Assembly: GCA_945928575.1 (NCBI GenBank)
Contig: CAMENP010000005.1
Coordinates: 62,001-126,000 of the forward strand
Direction of reading: 5' to 3'
Length of the DNA stretch: 64,000 nt
From: an uncultured Butyrivibrio sp.
Lineage (GTDB): Bacteria; Bacillota; Clostridia; Lachnospirales; Lachnospiraceae
Numbering within the stretch: position 1 is the stretch's first letter; every line of letters starts with the position of its first letter. Position numbers and translations under genes: made by a program. Below, piece after piece: positions 1-10,225 of the stretch. The notes below the pieces were generated by a model. That model worked only from the letters and a program-made list of their open reading frames with translations. It was not told where the DNA came from and made no database searches.

Positions 1-1088
1 GTACTCTCCTTACGCCAGAGATTATGCTTAAGGTGATGTCTTATACGTCCGGCTTCACACATTCCCGATGCCGATATGATAACTTTAGGCTTGCTGTCAA
101 AATTAATTGCCATGGAATCATTACTCGTAACCGAGAGCATAAGTCCCGGAAACTGCAATGGGTTGATACCCTGCGCAACAAGTTCCATCGCTTCTTCATC
201 AAAGCAGCATTCCTTATTACGGTTAAAAACCTGTGTGGCTTCGACCGCAAGCGGGCTGTCGACATATACCTGGAATCCGTCATGTCCGTGAATAAGATTC
301 TCTTCCTTAATACGTCTGAAATAATAAAGCATTTCCTGTGTTCTTCCGACTGCAAACGACGGAATGACCACATTACCGCCCCTGTCAAATGTTCTCTGTG
401 TAATATCGGCCAGTTCCTTTACATAGTCGACCGATGCATTATGATAGCGGTCACCGTATGTGGATTCCATAACAACATAATCAGCTTCCGTTATGTACTT
501 CGGATCCTTGATTATCGGCCTGTTTACATTACCGATATCGCCTGAAAATACTATTTTCCTGGTATACGGGCCTTCGGTTATCCACATCTCAATGCTCGCC
601 GAACCAAGAAGATGTCCCGCGTCCGAAAATCTCACATCTATGCCCGGCGCAAGCTCAATCTTATCATCGTAATTACAAGGTACAAGAAATTCGAGTACAC
701 CCTCTGCATCATTAAGGGTATACATAGGTTCAACCAGTTCCCTGCCGGCACGCTTGGCTTTACGATTCTTCCATTCTGCCTCGGTCTCCTGAATATGTGC
801 CGAATCCTTAAGCATAATACGGCATAAGTCAACCGTTGCCTCGGTTGCAAGAATAGAGCCTCTGAATCCTCTGGCATACAGAAGCGGAAGAAGTCCCGAA
901 TGATCTATATGTGCATGTGTCAAAAGCACATAATCAATATCCGGCACATTCATAGGAAGTTCCTGATTCTCATAATCGTCTGTTCCCTGCTCCATTCCGC
1001 AGTCAATAAGGATGTTCTTGTCGCAGGCCTGAATAACGTGGCAGCTGCCGGTAACTTCATGGTCAGCTCCGATAAAAGTAATTTCCAT
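1..1088 (-). CDS. MBL-fold RNA metallo-hydrolase (beta-CASP family), C-terminus beyond window
   Basis: My reverse-strand translation from ATG at 1088: MEITFIGADHEVTGSCHVIQACDKNILIDCGMEQG...LLTHAHIDHSGLLP...FSDAGHLLGSASIEMW...FSGDIGN...SFAVGRTQEMLYYF...SASGMCEAGRIRHHLKHNLW. Open to position 1, so absent from the ORF track. Confidence 0.93.
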   Translation of the reverse strand, partial: MEITFIGADHEVTGSCHVIQACDKNILIDCGMEQGTDDYENQELPMNVPDIDYVLLTHAHIDHSGLLPLLYARGFRGSILATEATVDLCRIMLKDSAHIQETEAEWKNRKAKRAGRELVEPMYTLNDAEGVLEFLVPCNYDDKIELAPGIDVRFSDAGHLLGSASIEMWITEGPYTRKIVFSGDIGNVNRPIIKDPKYITEADYVVMESTYGDRYHNASVDYVKELADITQRTFDRGGNVVIPSFAVGRTQEMLYYFRRIKEENLIHGHDGFQVYVDSPLAVEATQVFNRNKECCFDEEAMELVAQGINPLQFPGLMLSVTSNDSMAINFDSKPKVIISASGMCEAGRIRHHLKHNLWRKES

Positions 1089-1244
1089 GTGCCCCTCCAT
1101 ATAATATATTATAGTTCAGCTATTAACTGTTCAGGCTTTTATTTTACCATATTTTTACAAAAAAATAAATACTATATTTATAAGCCGGTGCTTCTTGTGT
1201 TATAATGTTTTTATCAATTAAATCACCTGACGAAAGGAGCATTT

Positions 1245-2141
1245 ATGGATTTTCTGTATACTCTCCAGAATCTGCGTAATCCGGTTCTGGATACCATAAT
1301 GTCAATAATCACTAATCTCGGCGGCGAATTGATCGTCATAGCCGCACTCTGCATCATATATTGGTGCGTTAACAAGGATTTTGCTTATAAGCTCTGCTTC
1401 ACTTATTTCATATCTGGACTTCTCGTACAAGGCGCCAAGATAGCCTGCCGTATCGAAAGACCGTGGGTAAGGGACTCAAGGCTTACATGCGTGGAATCCG
1501 CGCGTAAAGCAGCAACCGGATATTCATTTCCGAGCGGACATACCCAGGGTGTGACCGGATTGTTCAGTTCAATTGCCTTCCACATAAAGAAATGCTGGCT
1601 TTACATCGTAAGTTTCGTGATAATTGCTGCCGTGATGTTCTCGCGGATGTATCTCGGATGCCATACGCCTCAGGATGTCATAACCGCTTTTGCGATAACG
1701 ATAGTTACCTCGGCAGCCGTAAGCCTTCTCTACGACCGCATATCATCCAATGATAAAGCAAATGTAATAGTATTCATCCTTACCGAGATCGTATCCCTTG
1801 CTCTTATCATTTACAGCAGCTATGTAGTGTCATCCGGCAAATCCACAACAGAACTTGCCATGGACGGTTTCAAAGCAGCCGGTGCCGGTATCGGATTCGG
1901 AATAGGCTGGTTCCTTGAAAAAGAATTCATACATTATGATCCACATTCTGTCAGGACGATATGGGGACAGATTGTTAAAGTTATCGCCGGTCTGGCTACT
2001 TCGCTCGCATTCAAGCAGGGACTTAAGCTTATCGGACCGGATTCGGTTCCCGTCAATATAATCCGGTACATAATTGTTGTAATATGGGTAGTGGCTGTTT
2101 TTCCGCTTATTGTGTCCAAAATCACATCTAAAGACAAATAA
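1245..2141 (+). CDS. PAP2-family membrane phosphatase
   Basis: Motifs KIACRIERPWVRD, PSGHTQG, SRMYLGCHTPQDV; multiple TM segments. Confidence 0.9.
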   Translation: MDFLYTLQNLRNPVLDTIMSIITNLGGELIVIAALCIIYWCVNKDFAYKLCFTYFISGLLVQGAKIACRIERPWVRDSRLTCVESARKAATGYSFPSGHTQGVTGLFSSIAFHIKKCWLYIVSFVIIAAVMFSRMYLGCHTPQDVITAFAITIVTSAAVSLLYDRISSNDKANVIVFILTEIVSLALIIYSSYVVSSGKSTTELAMDGFKAAGAGIGFGIGWFLEKEFIHYDPHSVRTIWGQIVKVIAGLATSLAFKQGLKLIGPDSVPVNIIRYIIVVIWVVAVFPLIVSKITSKDK

Positions 2142-2780
2142 TCATTCAATTACATACGGAATTTCAACCGGCAGGGTACCGTCTTCCTTAATCACGGCCC
2201 TGCCGCCTGTTATTTCCGTAATTCTGTCCACAAAAACCTTGCCGTATTCAGATTTAATGTGGACTTTCATCGCAACATCTGCCGAATATCCGACATCTTC
2301 AATAACGCCGTCAAATTCAGTCAGCGAACGTCTTATTTTACCCTCATCAGTATAATCGGTAGTGATCATATATCTGACACCAGGTACGAGCACCATAAGT
2401 TCCGACGATGTAAGCGCATCCTTTGCGGCCGCAGTATACGCCCTCACAAGGCCTCCCGTTCCCAGAAGTGTTCCCCCGAAATACCTCGTCACTATCACAA
2501 GACAGTTATGTATTCCGGCCCGCGTGATCACCTCAAGTATCGGTTTTCCGGCGGTCCCGGACGGTTCACCGTCATCACTGCAGCGTGTCGTTTCATTATT
2601 ATCACCTATGACAAATGCGTAACAGTTATGCCTTGCATCCCAGTATTTTTTACGAGCCGCATCTATATATCCCGCTGCCTGTTCATCACTTTCAATGCTG
2701 TATACCGCGGCAAGAAAACGGGATTTTTTCTCTTCATAATAGCCCTCTCCGCCATTTCTGACCGTAATTAATCCTGTCAT
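2142..2780 (-). CDS. YigZ/IMPACT family protein
   Basis: KKSRFLAAVYSIESDEQA...ARHNCYAFVIGD...RCSDDGEPSGTAGKPILEVI...VTRYFGGTLLGTGGLVRAYT. Confidence 0.93.
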   Translation of the reverse strand: MTGLITVRNGGEGYYEEKKSRFLAAVYSIESDEQAAGYIDAARKKYWDARHNCYAFVIGDNNETTRCSDDGEPSGTAGKPILEVITRAGIHNCLVIVTRYFGGTLLGTGGLVRAYTAAAKDALTSSELMVLVPGVRYMITTDYTDEGKIRRSLTEFDGVIEDVGYSADVAMKVHIKSEYGKVFVDRITEITGGRAVIKEDGTLPVEIPYVIE

Positions 2781-2923
2781 AAAAACCTCCTGTCAACTGC
2801 CCATAAGTATATCATATATCTTTATACAAATGTTAAGTTTTTGTTACATTTGGGCTTTTTTTCTTTATTTATTGGCAATAATTTGATATACTGAAATGAA
2901 CAATTGTTGAAAGGACGGAATAT

Positions 2924-5449
2924 ATGAATTTCAGTTGTGACAGCATAAAGCAAAAACAGAAAATGCTCTCGTCCCACCGCATAAAAATGGGCACGAAAGC
3001 ATTGGTATATACATTTAAATTTATCGTGATCCTGTTTGTATTCGGTGCTATTTCAGTTGGATGCATGGGAGCCGGAGCATTTACCGGTCTTATAGAAAGT
3101 GCCCCAGATATCACACTTAATGACGTTACGCCATCACAATACAAGACTACCGTATATGATTATAAGGGTAACCAGACAGAGACACTCGTTGCTTCCGGTG
3201 CCAACCGTATCTATGTGACGATAGATGAGATTCCCGAATGTCTGCAGAATGCATTTATCGCAATCGAGGACGAACGATTCTATGAGCATAACGGTATCGA
3301 CGCGAAGGGTATCATGCGTGCTATTTATCAGGGTGTTATAAGCGGTTTCAAGTCAACGCAGGGTGCCAGCACGATAACGCAGCAGCTTATCAAGAACAGC
3401 GTGTTTTCCGGCGGTAACGAGGACAGTCTTTCCGGCAAAATAAAGCGTAAGATCCAGGAACAGTATCTGGCACTCAAGCTTGAGGAAAACGTTGACAATA
3501 AGAAGCTCATCCTTGAGAATTACCTTAATACCATCAACCTCGGCAATAATAACCTCGGTGTACAGTCTGCCGCGCGTAATTATTTTAATAAGGATGTCTC
3601 AGAACTTACAATTTCAGAGAGTTCGGTAATTGCCGCCATCACGCAGAACCCATCCAAATATAATCCGATAAGGCATCCGGACAAGAACGCCGAGCGTCGT
3701 AATACAGTTCTTAAATATATGTACGAACAGAAACTGATTACCAAAGACGAATATGATGAGGCTCTTGCAGATGATGTATATGCCCGCATCCAGAATATCC
3801 ACAGTTCGGCTGCGGCAAGCAAGGCATATTCATATTATACCGATGCGCTTGTGCAGGATGTCATGGAAGATCTGATGGCACAGAAAGGATATACCTATAC
3901 GCAGGCTTATAACCTGGTATACCGTGGCGGACTTTCAATATATTCATGTGAAGATTCAGAACTCCAGGATTATGCCGAAAGCGTTATAAATGACCCGAAC
4001 ATCTGGAACCAGTATATGTCATACACGATAACATACCGTTTCCAGGTGCGTGATAAATTCGATAATCTCTCAAGTTATACGGAGTCAGGCATGTTAAAAT
4101 ACCTCCGTGAGAAATACGGTTCTGATTTTGAACTTATGTTTTCTTCAACGGAAGAGGCAGACAAATATGCCGAAGAATATAAGAATTACGTTCTTCTCGA
4201 AACAGAAGGCGATATTGTCAAGGGCAGCGAGACGATCACTTACACAATGCAGCCGCAGACTTCACTTACGGTTATAGAGAACGGCACCGGTGAAGTAAGA
4301 GTCATCATCGGCGGCCGCGGTGACAAGACGGAAAGCCTCACGCTTAACCGTGCCACAAACTCCGAGCGTCAGGCAGGTTCCACCATCAAGCCGCTTATCG
4401 TATACAGTCCGGCTCTTGATATATGCGGTTATTCACTCGCAACCGTAATAGACGATGTTCCTTATTATTACAGTACGGGACAGATCATCAAAAACAGTGA
4501 CGGTGAATATAAGGGTTATGTAACAGTCAGACAGGCGCTTGCCGAGTCACGAAACGTACCGGCGGTCAAGACCCTTAATGACATAGGAATATCAACCGGT
4601 ATCTCATATCTTAAGAATTACGGTATTACAACTCTTACGGATGCCGACAATTACCTTCCTATCGCACTCGGTACCTGCAGTGTTACCAACCTCGAAATGA
4701 CGGCAGCATATACCACGTTCGCCAACAAAGGTGTTTATGTAAAGCCTAAGCTTTATACCAAGGTGCTCGACCATGACGGTAATGTAATCCTTGATAACAC
4801 TGAAAACGAATCAACACAGGTTATAAAGGAATCGACCGCATGGCTTATGACCAGTGCCCTGCACACGGTTGTCACAAGCGGTACACTCCGTAACCTCGGT
4901 TTCCCTTCCGATATGTATGTAAGCGGTAAGTCCGGTACATCACAGAACGACTACGATAAGTGGGCTATCGGTTTTTCCGGCAATTATACAGTGGGCGTCT
5001 GGGCCGGTTACGACAGCAACAAGGCATTCCCTAAGGAAGCAGGCTTCCCATATATGAGAATATGGAAAGAAGTCCTCGTGGAGGCCAACAAAGATGTCGA
5101 CTGTTCGGAACCGCTTAAGCCAACCAACATCTCCGCTGTCAAAGTCTGCAAGGACTCAGGCCTTCTTGCAGTTGACGGTCTGTGTGATTCAGACCCGCGC
5201 GGAAACAGGGTTGAGACAGAATATTTTGAATCCGGTACGGAACCTACAACAGCTTGCAATGTCCATGTCAAAGTAGATCTCTGCTCCACATCGGGTGAAA
5301 TTGCAGGAAAGAGCTGTCCGAATTATTCATCTGTGATCCGTATCATTAAAGATTATTCGGGATTCAACAAAAACTCGTTCACGATCGGCGATGAGAAATA
5401 TGCCATTACCGAAGAGGATCTTAAGAAAAAATGCACATTGCATAATTAA
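2924..5449 (+). CDS. Class A penicillin-binding protein (PBP1A-like transglycosylase/transpeptidase)
   Basis: GT51 motifs EDERFYEHNGID and STITQQLIKN; transpeptidase motifs GSTIKP, SRN, SGKSGTS. Confidence 0.95.
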   Translation: MNFSCDSIKQKQKMLSSHRIKMGTKALVYTFKFIVILFVFGAISVGCMGAGAFTGLIESAPDITLNDVTPSQYKTTVYDYKGNQTETLVASGANRIYVTIDEIPECLQNAFIAIEDERFYEHNGIDAKGIMRAIYQGVISGFKSTQGASTITQQLIKNSVFSGGNEDSLSGKIKRKIQEQYLALKLEENVDNKKLILENYLNTINLGNNNLGVQSAARNYFNKDVSELTISESSVIAAITQNPSKYNPIRHPDKNAERRNTVLKYMYEQKLITKDEYDEALADDVYARIQNIHSSAAASKAYSYYTDALVQDVMEDLMAQKGYTYTQAYNLVYRGGLSIYSCEDSELQDYAESVINDPNIWNQYMSYTITYRFQVRDKFDNLSSYTESGMLKYLREKYGSDFELMFSSTEEADKYAEEYKNYVLLETEGDIVKGSETITYTMQPQTSLTVIENGTGEVRVIIGGRGDKTESLTLNRATNSERQAGSTIKPLIVYSPALDICGYSLATVIDDVPYYYSTGQIIKNSDGEYKGYVTVRQALAESRNVPAVKTLNDIGISTGISYLKNYGITTLTDADNYLPIALGTCSVTNLEMTAAYTTFANKGVYVKPKLYTKVLDHDGNVILDNTENESTQVIKESTAWLMTSALHTVVTSGTLRNLGFPSDMYVSGKSGTSQNDYDKWAIGFSGNYTVGVWAGYDSNKAFPKEAGFPYMRIWKEVLVEANKDVDCSEPLKPTNISAVKVCKDSGLLAVDGLCDSDPRGNRVETEYFESGTEPTTACNVHVKVDLCSTSGEIAGKSCPNYSSVIRIIKDYSGFNKNSFTIGDEKYAITEEDLKKKCTLHN

Positions 5450-5461
5450 AGAATAACAGAC

Positions 5462-5525
5462 ATAAATAAATGAAACATTTCTTTACTGCCCTTATGGCTG
5501 ATTTTGTAAAGAAATGTTTCATTTT
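5462..5525. terminator. Bidirectional hairpin between convergent genes
   Basis: AATGAAACATTTCTTTAC...GTAAAGAAATGTTTCATTTT. Confidence 0.8.
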
Positions 5526-5528
5526 ATA

Positions 5529-6122
5529 TTATTTATCAAATTCAAATATAGTCTTATTATATGTCACGCTTACCGGATACCCGTCATCATCATATGTGAT
5601 ATCAAACATCAGTATATCCGAGCGGTAGCCTTCTGAATATATATGATCTTTCCACATATATAAACTGCAAGGATTGGTATGCCCATCATACAGTTTATCC
5701 GCATCAAGCATATCCGTGTAATCACATACAGGCCTGTTCTCCCCGGTCTTTGGAATATATGCATACAGTTTAAAAGTTTCCTCGGAAAGCTTTCTCCAAT
5801 AATATACCGCTTTTCCGTCTGTGATCATATCCCTGACATATGTGTTACTTCCTTCGGGGAGTGTCGCTCCTGATAATATCTGTTCAACATCTTGTTCCGT
5901 TTCATAATCTCCGGTATGTTTTTTAATCTTCTTTACGCCATCGGATTCATTATAAGAATAACTAAGCGAGCCAACCGTAAAATACATATTGTTTTCATCA
6001 TGACCCGTTATTACTACATCCGTATACTTATTTCTGTCCTTGAAACGGCTTACCAGACTGACAATCAGTATTGCCAATGCCACACCAGCAACTGCCGATA
6101 TGTATATAATTTTTCTCTTCAT
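5529..6122 (-). CDS. Membrane-anchored hypothetical protein
   Basis: 197-aa ORF with N-terminal TM (YISAVAGVALAILIVSLVS). Confidence 0.75.
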   Translation of the reverse strand: MKRKIIYISAVAGVALAILIVSLVSRFKDRNKYTDVVITGHDENNMYFTVGSLSYSYNESDGVKKIKKHTGDYETEQDVEQILSGATLPEGSNTYVRDMITDGKAVYYWRKLSEETFKLYAYIPKTGENRPVCDYTDMLDADKLYDGHTNPCSLYMWKDHIYSEGYRSDILMFDITYDDDGYPVSVTYNKTIFEFDK

Positions 6123-6160
6123 TTAACTACCTCCTACTTAAAGTAAAAAAACATACAACA

Positions 6161-7327
6161 TTATTCTCTCCTGCACACCCTGTTCATTATCTCATGCATC
6201 ACCGCCATCAGCACAAGGATTACAAGCAGATATACAGGAAGCAGTGCAACCGTGATATGGTTGGCTATAAGGCCGAACACAGGAGGCATAAGGCATGTTC
6301 CTACATATGCGCTGGCCATCTGTACGCCTATTATCGCCTGAGATTTCTCCGCACCGAAATGTGCAGGTGTGGAATGAATAATGCACGGATATACCGGCGC
6401 ACATCCGACGCCTATAATGATAAATCCGGCAAGTGCCGCAGTCTGTCCGAGCGGAAGCAGCATAATAAGCACTCCGGCGGCAATAATTACCTGTCCAAGC
6501 CGTATCATTGCCGTATCACTCAGTTTCATTGTCACAAAACCGCTGACAGCCCTTCCTATAGTAATTCCTATAAAGAAAAGACTCGCAAATCTCGCTGCTG
6601 TATCCGGTGCGACGCCTTTATACAGCGTGAGGTAACTGCTTGCCCATAATCCCGTTGTCTGTTCAATCGCACAATAGCAGAAGAAACATATCATTATCTC
6701 TTTCGCACCGCGTATATGTAATATCTCTTTCAGACTGAGAGCCTTGGAGTTATCCACACCATCAGCATTCCCCGATTCACTTCTCCCCTTCCACAGCGGA
6801 AGGCTTATGAAAATAACCGCCGTAAGCACCACCTGAAGGATTGCTATAACTCGGTATCCTGCATTCCAGGTACCGCCTCCGGTCATTACCATTCCCATAA
6901 TATAAGGTCCGACGGATGCACCCACGCCCCACATGCAATGCAGCCAGCTCATGTGACGGCTTTTATAATGCAATGCCACATAATTATTAAGCGATGCATC
7001 AACGCTTCCCGCTCCGAGTCCGTATGGCACCGCCCACAGACAGAGCATCCAGAAAGAACGGCTTATTGAAAAGCCGAACAGTGCCACCGCGGTTGTTGCG
7101 ACACTTATGGCTGTGACTTTTCCGGTTCCAAGCTTTCTTGTCAGTCTGTCGCTTTGCAGGCTCGATATTACCGTTCCCACCGCGATTATCATTGATATAA
7201 CACCCGCATATGAAATCGGCGCATTAAACTCCTTGTACATCGTCGGCCAGGCCGCTCCCAATAATGCGTCGGGCAGTCCCAGACTTATAAATGATATGTA
7301 TATGATTGCTAACAGTAAATTAAACAT
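6161..7327 (-). CDS. MFS transporter
   Basis: 12-TM-like hydrophobic pattern; FISLGLPDALLGAAWPTMY; SDRLTRKLGTGK. Confidence 0.88.
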   Translation of the reverse strand: MFNLLLAIIYISFISLGLPDALLGAAWPTMYKEFNAPISYAGVISMIIAVGTVISSLQSDRLTRKLGTGKVTAISVATTAVALFGFSISRSFWMLCLWAVPYGLGAGSVDASLNNYVALHYKSRHMSWLHCMWGVGASVGPYIMGMVMTGGGTWNAGYRVIAILQVVLTAVIFISLPLWKGRSESGNADGVDNSKALSLKEILHIRGAKEIMICFFCYCAIEQTTGLWASSYLTLYKGVAPDTAARFASLFFIGITIGRAVSGFVTMKLSDTAMIRLGQVIIAAGVLIMLLPLGQTAALAGFIIIGVGCAPVYPCIIHSTPAHFGAEKSQAIIGVQMASAYVGTCLMPPVFGLIANHITVALLPVYLLVILVLMAVMHEIMNRVCRRE

Positions 7328-7380
7328 TTCTTATCCATCCGTTCTCTCAATTGCCGCAAGATACCTTGACATTAGTCGTA

Positions 7381-7422
7381 AAAAGAGCATTTACCATGCC
7401 GAATGCACGATAAATGCTCTTA
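7381..7422. terminator. Hairpin downstream of the ilvE transcription unit
   Basis: AAGAGCATTTA...TAAATGCTCTT. Confidence 0.7.
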
Positions 7423-7429
7423 GTGTGTG

Positions 7430-7645
7430 CTATTTCAACTGGCGGAAAAGTTCAAGATCCTCTTCACACAATTTGACATTCGTACTGATGCGGCGGCCGT
7501 CCGGAGCAGTTATCGTAATATCGACTATCGTGCCGTCATTCATCATTCCGTTTCCCGCAGCCTGAATAAAAGCCGGAAACTTCGGATGTCTTGCGGTGAA
7601 TTTTTCCCATAAGCCCTTGAGCTTAAATAATGACGCCGGGTTCAT
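7430..7645 (-). CDS. 71-aa conserved-looking small protein downstream of ilvE
   Basis: ORF starts at the ilvE stop; MNPASLFKLKGLWEKFTARHPKFPAFIQAAG... Confidence 0.75.
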   Translation of the reverse strand: MNPASLFKLKGLWEKFTARHPKFPAFIQAAGNGMMNDGTIVDITITAPDGRRISTNVKLCEEDLELFRQLK

Positions 7646-8670
7646 TACTCTATTACCCTGATCCAGCCCTTAGGAGCCTCGATGCGTCCCATCTGGATTC
7701 CTGTGAGTGTATCGTAAAGTTTCTTGGTAACAGGTCCCATGCTCTCCATTCCGCTCGGAAGTGCGATTTCTTTACCATGGTCAACAATCTTGCCGATAGG
7801 TGAGATAACCGCTGCCGTTCCGCAAAGACCAGCCTCTGCGAAATCCTTAACCTCTGAGAAAAGAACCTCTCTCTCCTCAACCTTAAGTCCGAGATACTCG
7901 CTTGCAACATATACAAGTGAACGGCGTGTAATTGACGGAAGGATACTCGGTGACTTCGGAACTACAACCGTATTATCCTTGGTAACGAAGATGAAGTTAG
8001 CTCCTCCGGTCTCCTCTACCTTGGTTCTCGTAGCCGGGTCAAGATATAAGTTCTCGTCATAGCCTTCCTTATGTGCTGTAACGATTGCATGAAGACTCAT
8101 TGCATAATTAAGTCCTGCTTTGATATGACCGGTTCCGTGAGGTGCCGCACGGTCAAAATCAGAAACCTTGATTGTGATAGGCTTAGCGCCGCCCTTGAAG
8201 TAAGGTCCTACAGGTGTTGTGAATACTCTGAACTGGTATTCATCCGCCGGCTTAACTCCGATTACCGCGTTAGTTCCGAACATATACGGACGAATATATA
8301 ATGTAGCACCGGTTCCGTAAGGCGGAACATATGCATCGTTGGCTTTAACTGTTGCTTCTACTGCTTCAACAAATTTATCTTTAGGGTATATAGGCATCTC
8401 AAGGCGCGCTGCTGACTGCTCAAGTCTCTCACCGTTGAGATCCGGTCTGAAAATGACGATCTGTCCCTTCTCGGTCGTATAAGCCTTAAGTCCTTCAAAT
8501 ACTGTCTGGGCATACTGTAAAACTCCGGCACACTCGCTGATGGTAACTGTATCATCCTCGATAAGCGCTCCTTCATCCCATGCTCCATTCTTATAATTCG
8601 ATACAAATCTCTTATCGGTCTTAACATATCCAAAACCAAGATTTGACCAATCAATGTTCTTCTTTTCCAT
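7645..8670 (-). CDS. ilvE: Branched-chain amino acid aminotransferase
   Basis: MEKKNIDWSNLGFGYVKTDKRF...GHIKAGLNYAMSL...EETGGANFIFV; start revised from 8706 to 8670. Confidence 0.95.
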   Translation of the reverse strand: MEKKNIDWSNLGFGYVKTDKRFVSNYKNGAWDEGALIEDDTVTISECAGVLQYAQTVFEGLKAYTTEKGQIVIFRPDLNGERLEQSAARLEMPIYPKDKFVEAVEATVKANDAYVPPYGTGATLYIRPYMFGTNAVIGVKPADEYQFRVFTTPVGPYFKGGAKPITIKVSDFDRAAPHGTGHIKAGLNYAMSLHAIVTAHKEGYDENLYLDPATRTKVEETGGANFIFVTKDNTVVVPKSPSILPSITRRSLVYVASEYLGLKVEEREVLFSEVKDFAEAGLCGTAAVISPIGKIVDHGKEIALPSGMESMGPVTKKLYDTLTGIQMGRIEAPKGWIRVIE

Positions 8671-8786
8671 GAGAATCTTTCCTTTCTTATCTTCAGCTGC
8701 TGCCAATTTCTAAGGCACTGAATTTCTTTAGTTTCTATCGTACTACAATTACCGCCCGATTTCCAGCATTTTTTTGAATATTTATG

Positions 8787-9143
8787 CTATTTTTTCATCT
8801 TTGGATTCACTATCAGCGACGCGATGTAACCGAATATCAATGCTCCGCTTATTCCTGCGGCTCCGGCCTTAAATCCGCCAAGAAAAATCCCCAGGAATCC
8901 CTGCATGTCAACAGCTTCTTTCACGCCCTTAAAAAGTACGTTTCCGAATCCAAGCAAAGGCACACTCGCTCCCGCACCGGCCCATTCCGAAAATGGTTCA
9001 TACAAACCTATTGCCGAGATAACGGCACCGGTACATACCAGCAACACCATTATCCTTCCGGGCATGAGTTTTGTTTTTTCCATTAACAGTTGCACCAGCG
9101 CACATATCGCGCCGCCTATCACAAATGCCAGAACATAGTCCAT
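8787..9143 (-). CDS. spoVAE: Stage V sporulation protein AE
   Basis: MDYVLAFVIGGAICALVQLLMEKTKLMPGRIMVLLV...; adjacent to spoVAD. Confidence 0.9.
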   Translation of the reverse strand: MDYVLAFVIGGAICALVQLLMEKTKLMPGRIMVLLVCTGAVISAIGLYEPFSEWAGAGASVPLLGFGNVLFKGVKEAVDMQGFLGIFLGGFKAGAAGISGALIFGYIASLIVNPKMKK

Positions 9144-10171
9144 TACTTTTCTCCCCCTTTGTCAATTTTCTCGATAACTACCGCATGTGCAATGCCGGGC
9201 ACCGTCTTACCTTCATTGAAGCTTATTGTCGACAGCAACGCTCCGGTCGGTACGAAAAGGACCCTGCCGTATTCGCCTTCCTTAATGCGTCTTAATATCT
9301 GCGCCGAAAGTGTTGCTGCGCTGCACCCGCATCCGCTTCCTCCCGCATGCGTATCCTGTGTTTCGGCATCAAAAATTTCCATTCCGCAGTCATGGTGTAC
9401 ATTGCTTATATCAAATCCGCGCTTATTCAAAAGATCAATAAGTATAGTCTGCCCTACACTTCCAAGGTCGCCTGTATAAATTGCATCATAATCTTCCGGC
9501 CGCCGTTCAAAATCCATCAGATGATTATATATTACATCGCATGCTGCCGGGGCCATTGCAGCGCCCATATTGAACGAATCCTGTATTCCGTAATCCACAA
9601 TTTTGCCTGTCGTTATTCCGCTGACGCATATATCCGACTCCCCCGACGCCGACAAAATCACTCCTCCCGCTCCTGTCACCGTCCACGTTGCGCAAAGCGG
9701 TCTCTGATTACCATAGTCTAACGGAAAACGAAATTGTTTCTCGGCACTCCCGAAATGGCTCGATGTCATAGCAATAACATTGTCGGCATACCCGGCAGAT
9801 ACGGTCATCGCAGCCAGGGACAACGATTCCCCCATTGTAGAGCAGGCACCGTACAGTCCGAACAGCGGCACCTCAAATTCCGATATTCCAAACGATGTCG
9901 CAATCAGCTGGCCTAAGAGGTCCCCCGCAAAAAAATACCTTATCTCCTTTGCCTGAAGTCCGCTCTTAATAAGAAGTTCTTCCACCAGCTGACGCTGCAT
10001 TTCACTTTCAGCCTCTTCCCATGTATTTTTACCCGCCATCGGGTCATCGATGATCCGGTCAAAAAATTCCCCTAACGGTCCTTCACCCTCTTTCTTACCG
10101 ACGACGGATGCGGAAGCATTTATCAGCGGTTTGTTATCAAATTCTATACTGCATTTTCCGATTTTTCCCAT
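9143..10171 (-). CDS. spoVAD: Stage V sporulation protein AD
   Basis: Thiolase-like fold: LIKSGLQAKEIRYFFAGDLLGQLIATSFG...GLYGACSTMGESLSLAAMTV...HAGGSGCGCSA. Confidence 0.95.
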   Translation of the reverse strand: MGKIGKCSIEFDNKPLINASASVVGKKEGEGPLGEFFDRIIDDPMAGKNTWEEAESEMQRQLVEELLIKSGLQAKEIRYFFAGDLLGQLIATSFGISEFEVPLFGLYGACSTMGESLSLAAMTVSAGYADNVIAMTSSHFGSAEKQFRFPLDYGNQRPLCATWTVTGAGGVILSASGESDICVSGITTGKIVDYGIQDSFNMGAAMAPAACDVIYNHLMDFERRPEDYDAIYTGDLGSVGQTILIDLLNKRGFDISNVHHDCGMEIFDAETQDTHAGGSGCGCSAATLSAQILRRIKEGEYGRVLFVPTGALLSTISFNEGKTVPGIAHAVVIEKIDKGGEK

Positions 10172-10175
10172 ATAA

Positions 10176-10220
10176 AAACATCCTTTACATAATTTTAGTC
10201 ATATTATGCAAAGGATGTTA
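10176..10220. terminator. Hairpin downstream of DAG kinase gene
   Basis: AACATCCTTTACATAAT...ATTATGCAAAGGATGTT. Confidence 0.65.
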
Positions 10221-10225
10221 TTTTT

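Noticed and set aside
24-545. Plus-strand 173-aa ORF and minus-strand ORF 41..388
   Set aside because: Both lie in other frames of the clearly coding beta-CASP hydrolase, which is missing from the track only because it runs off the window.
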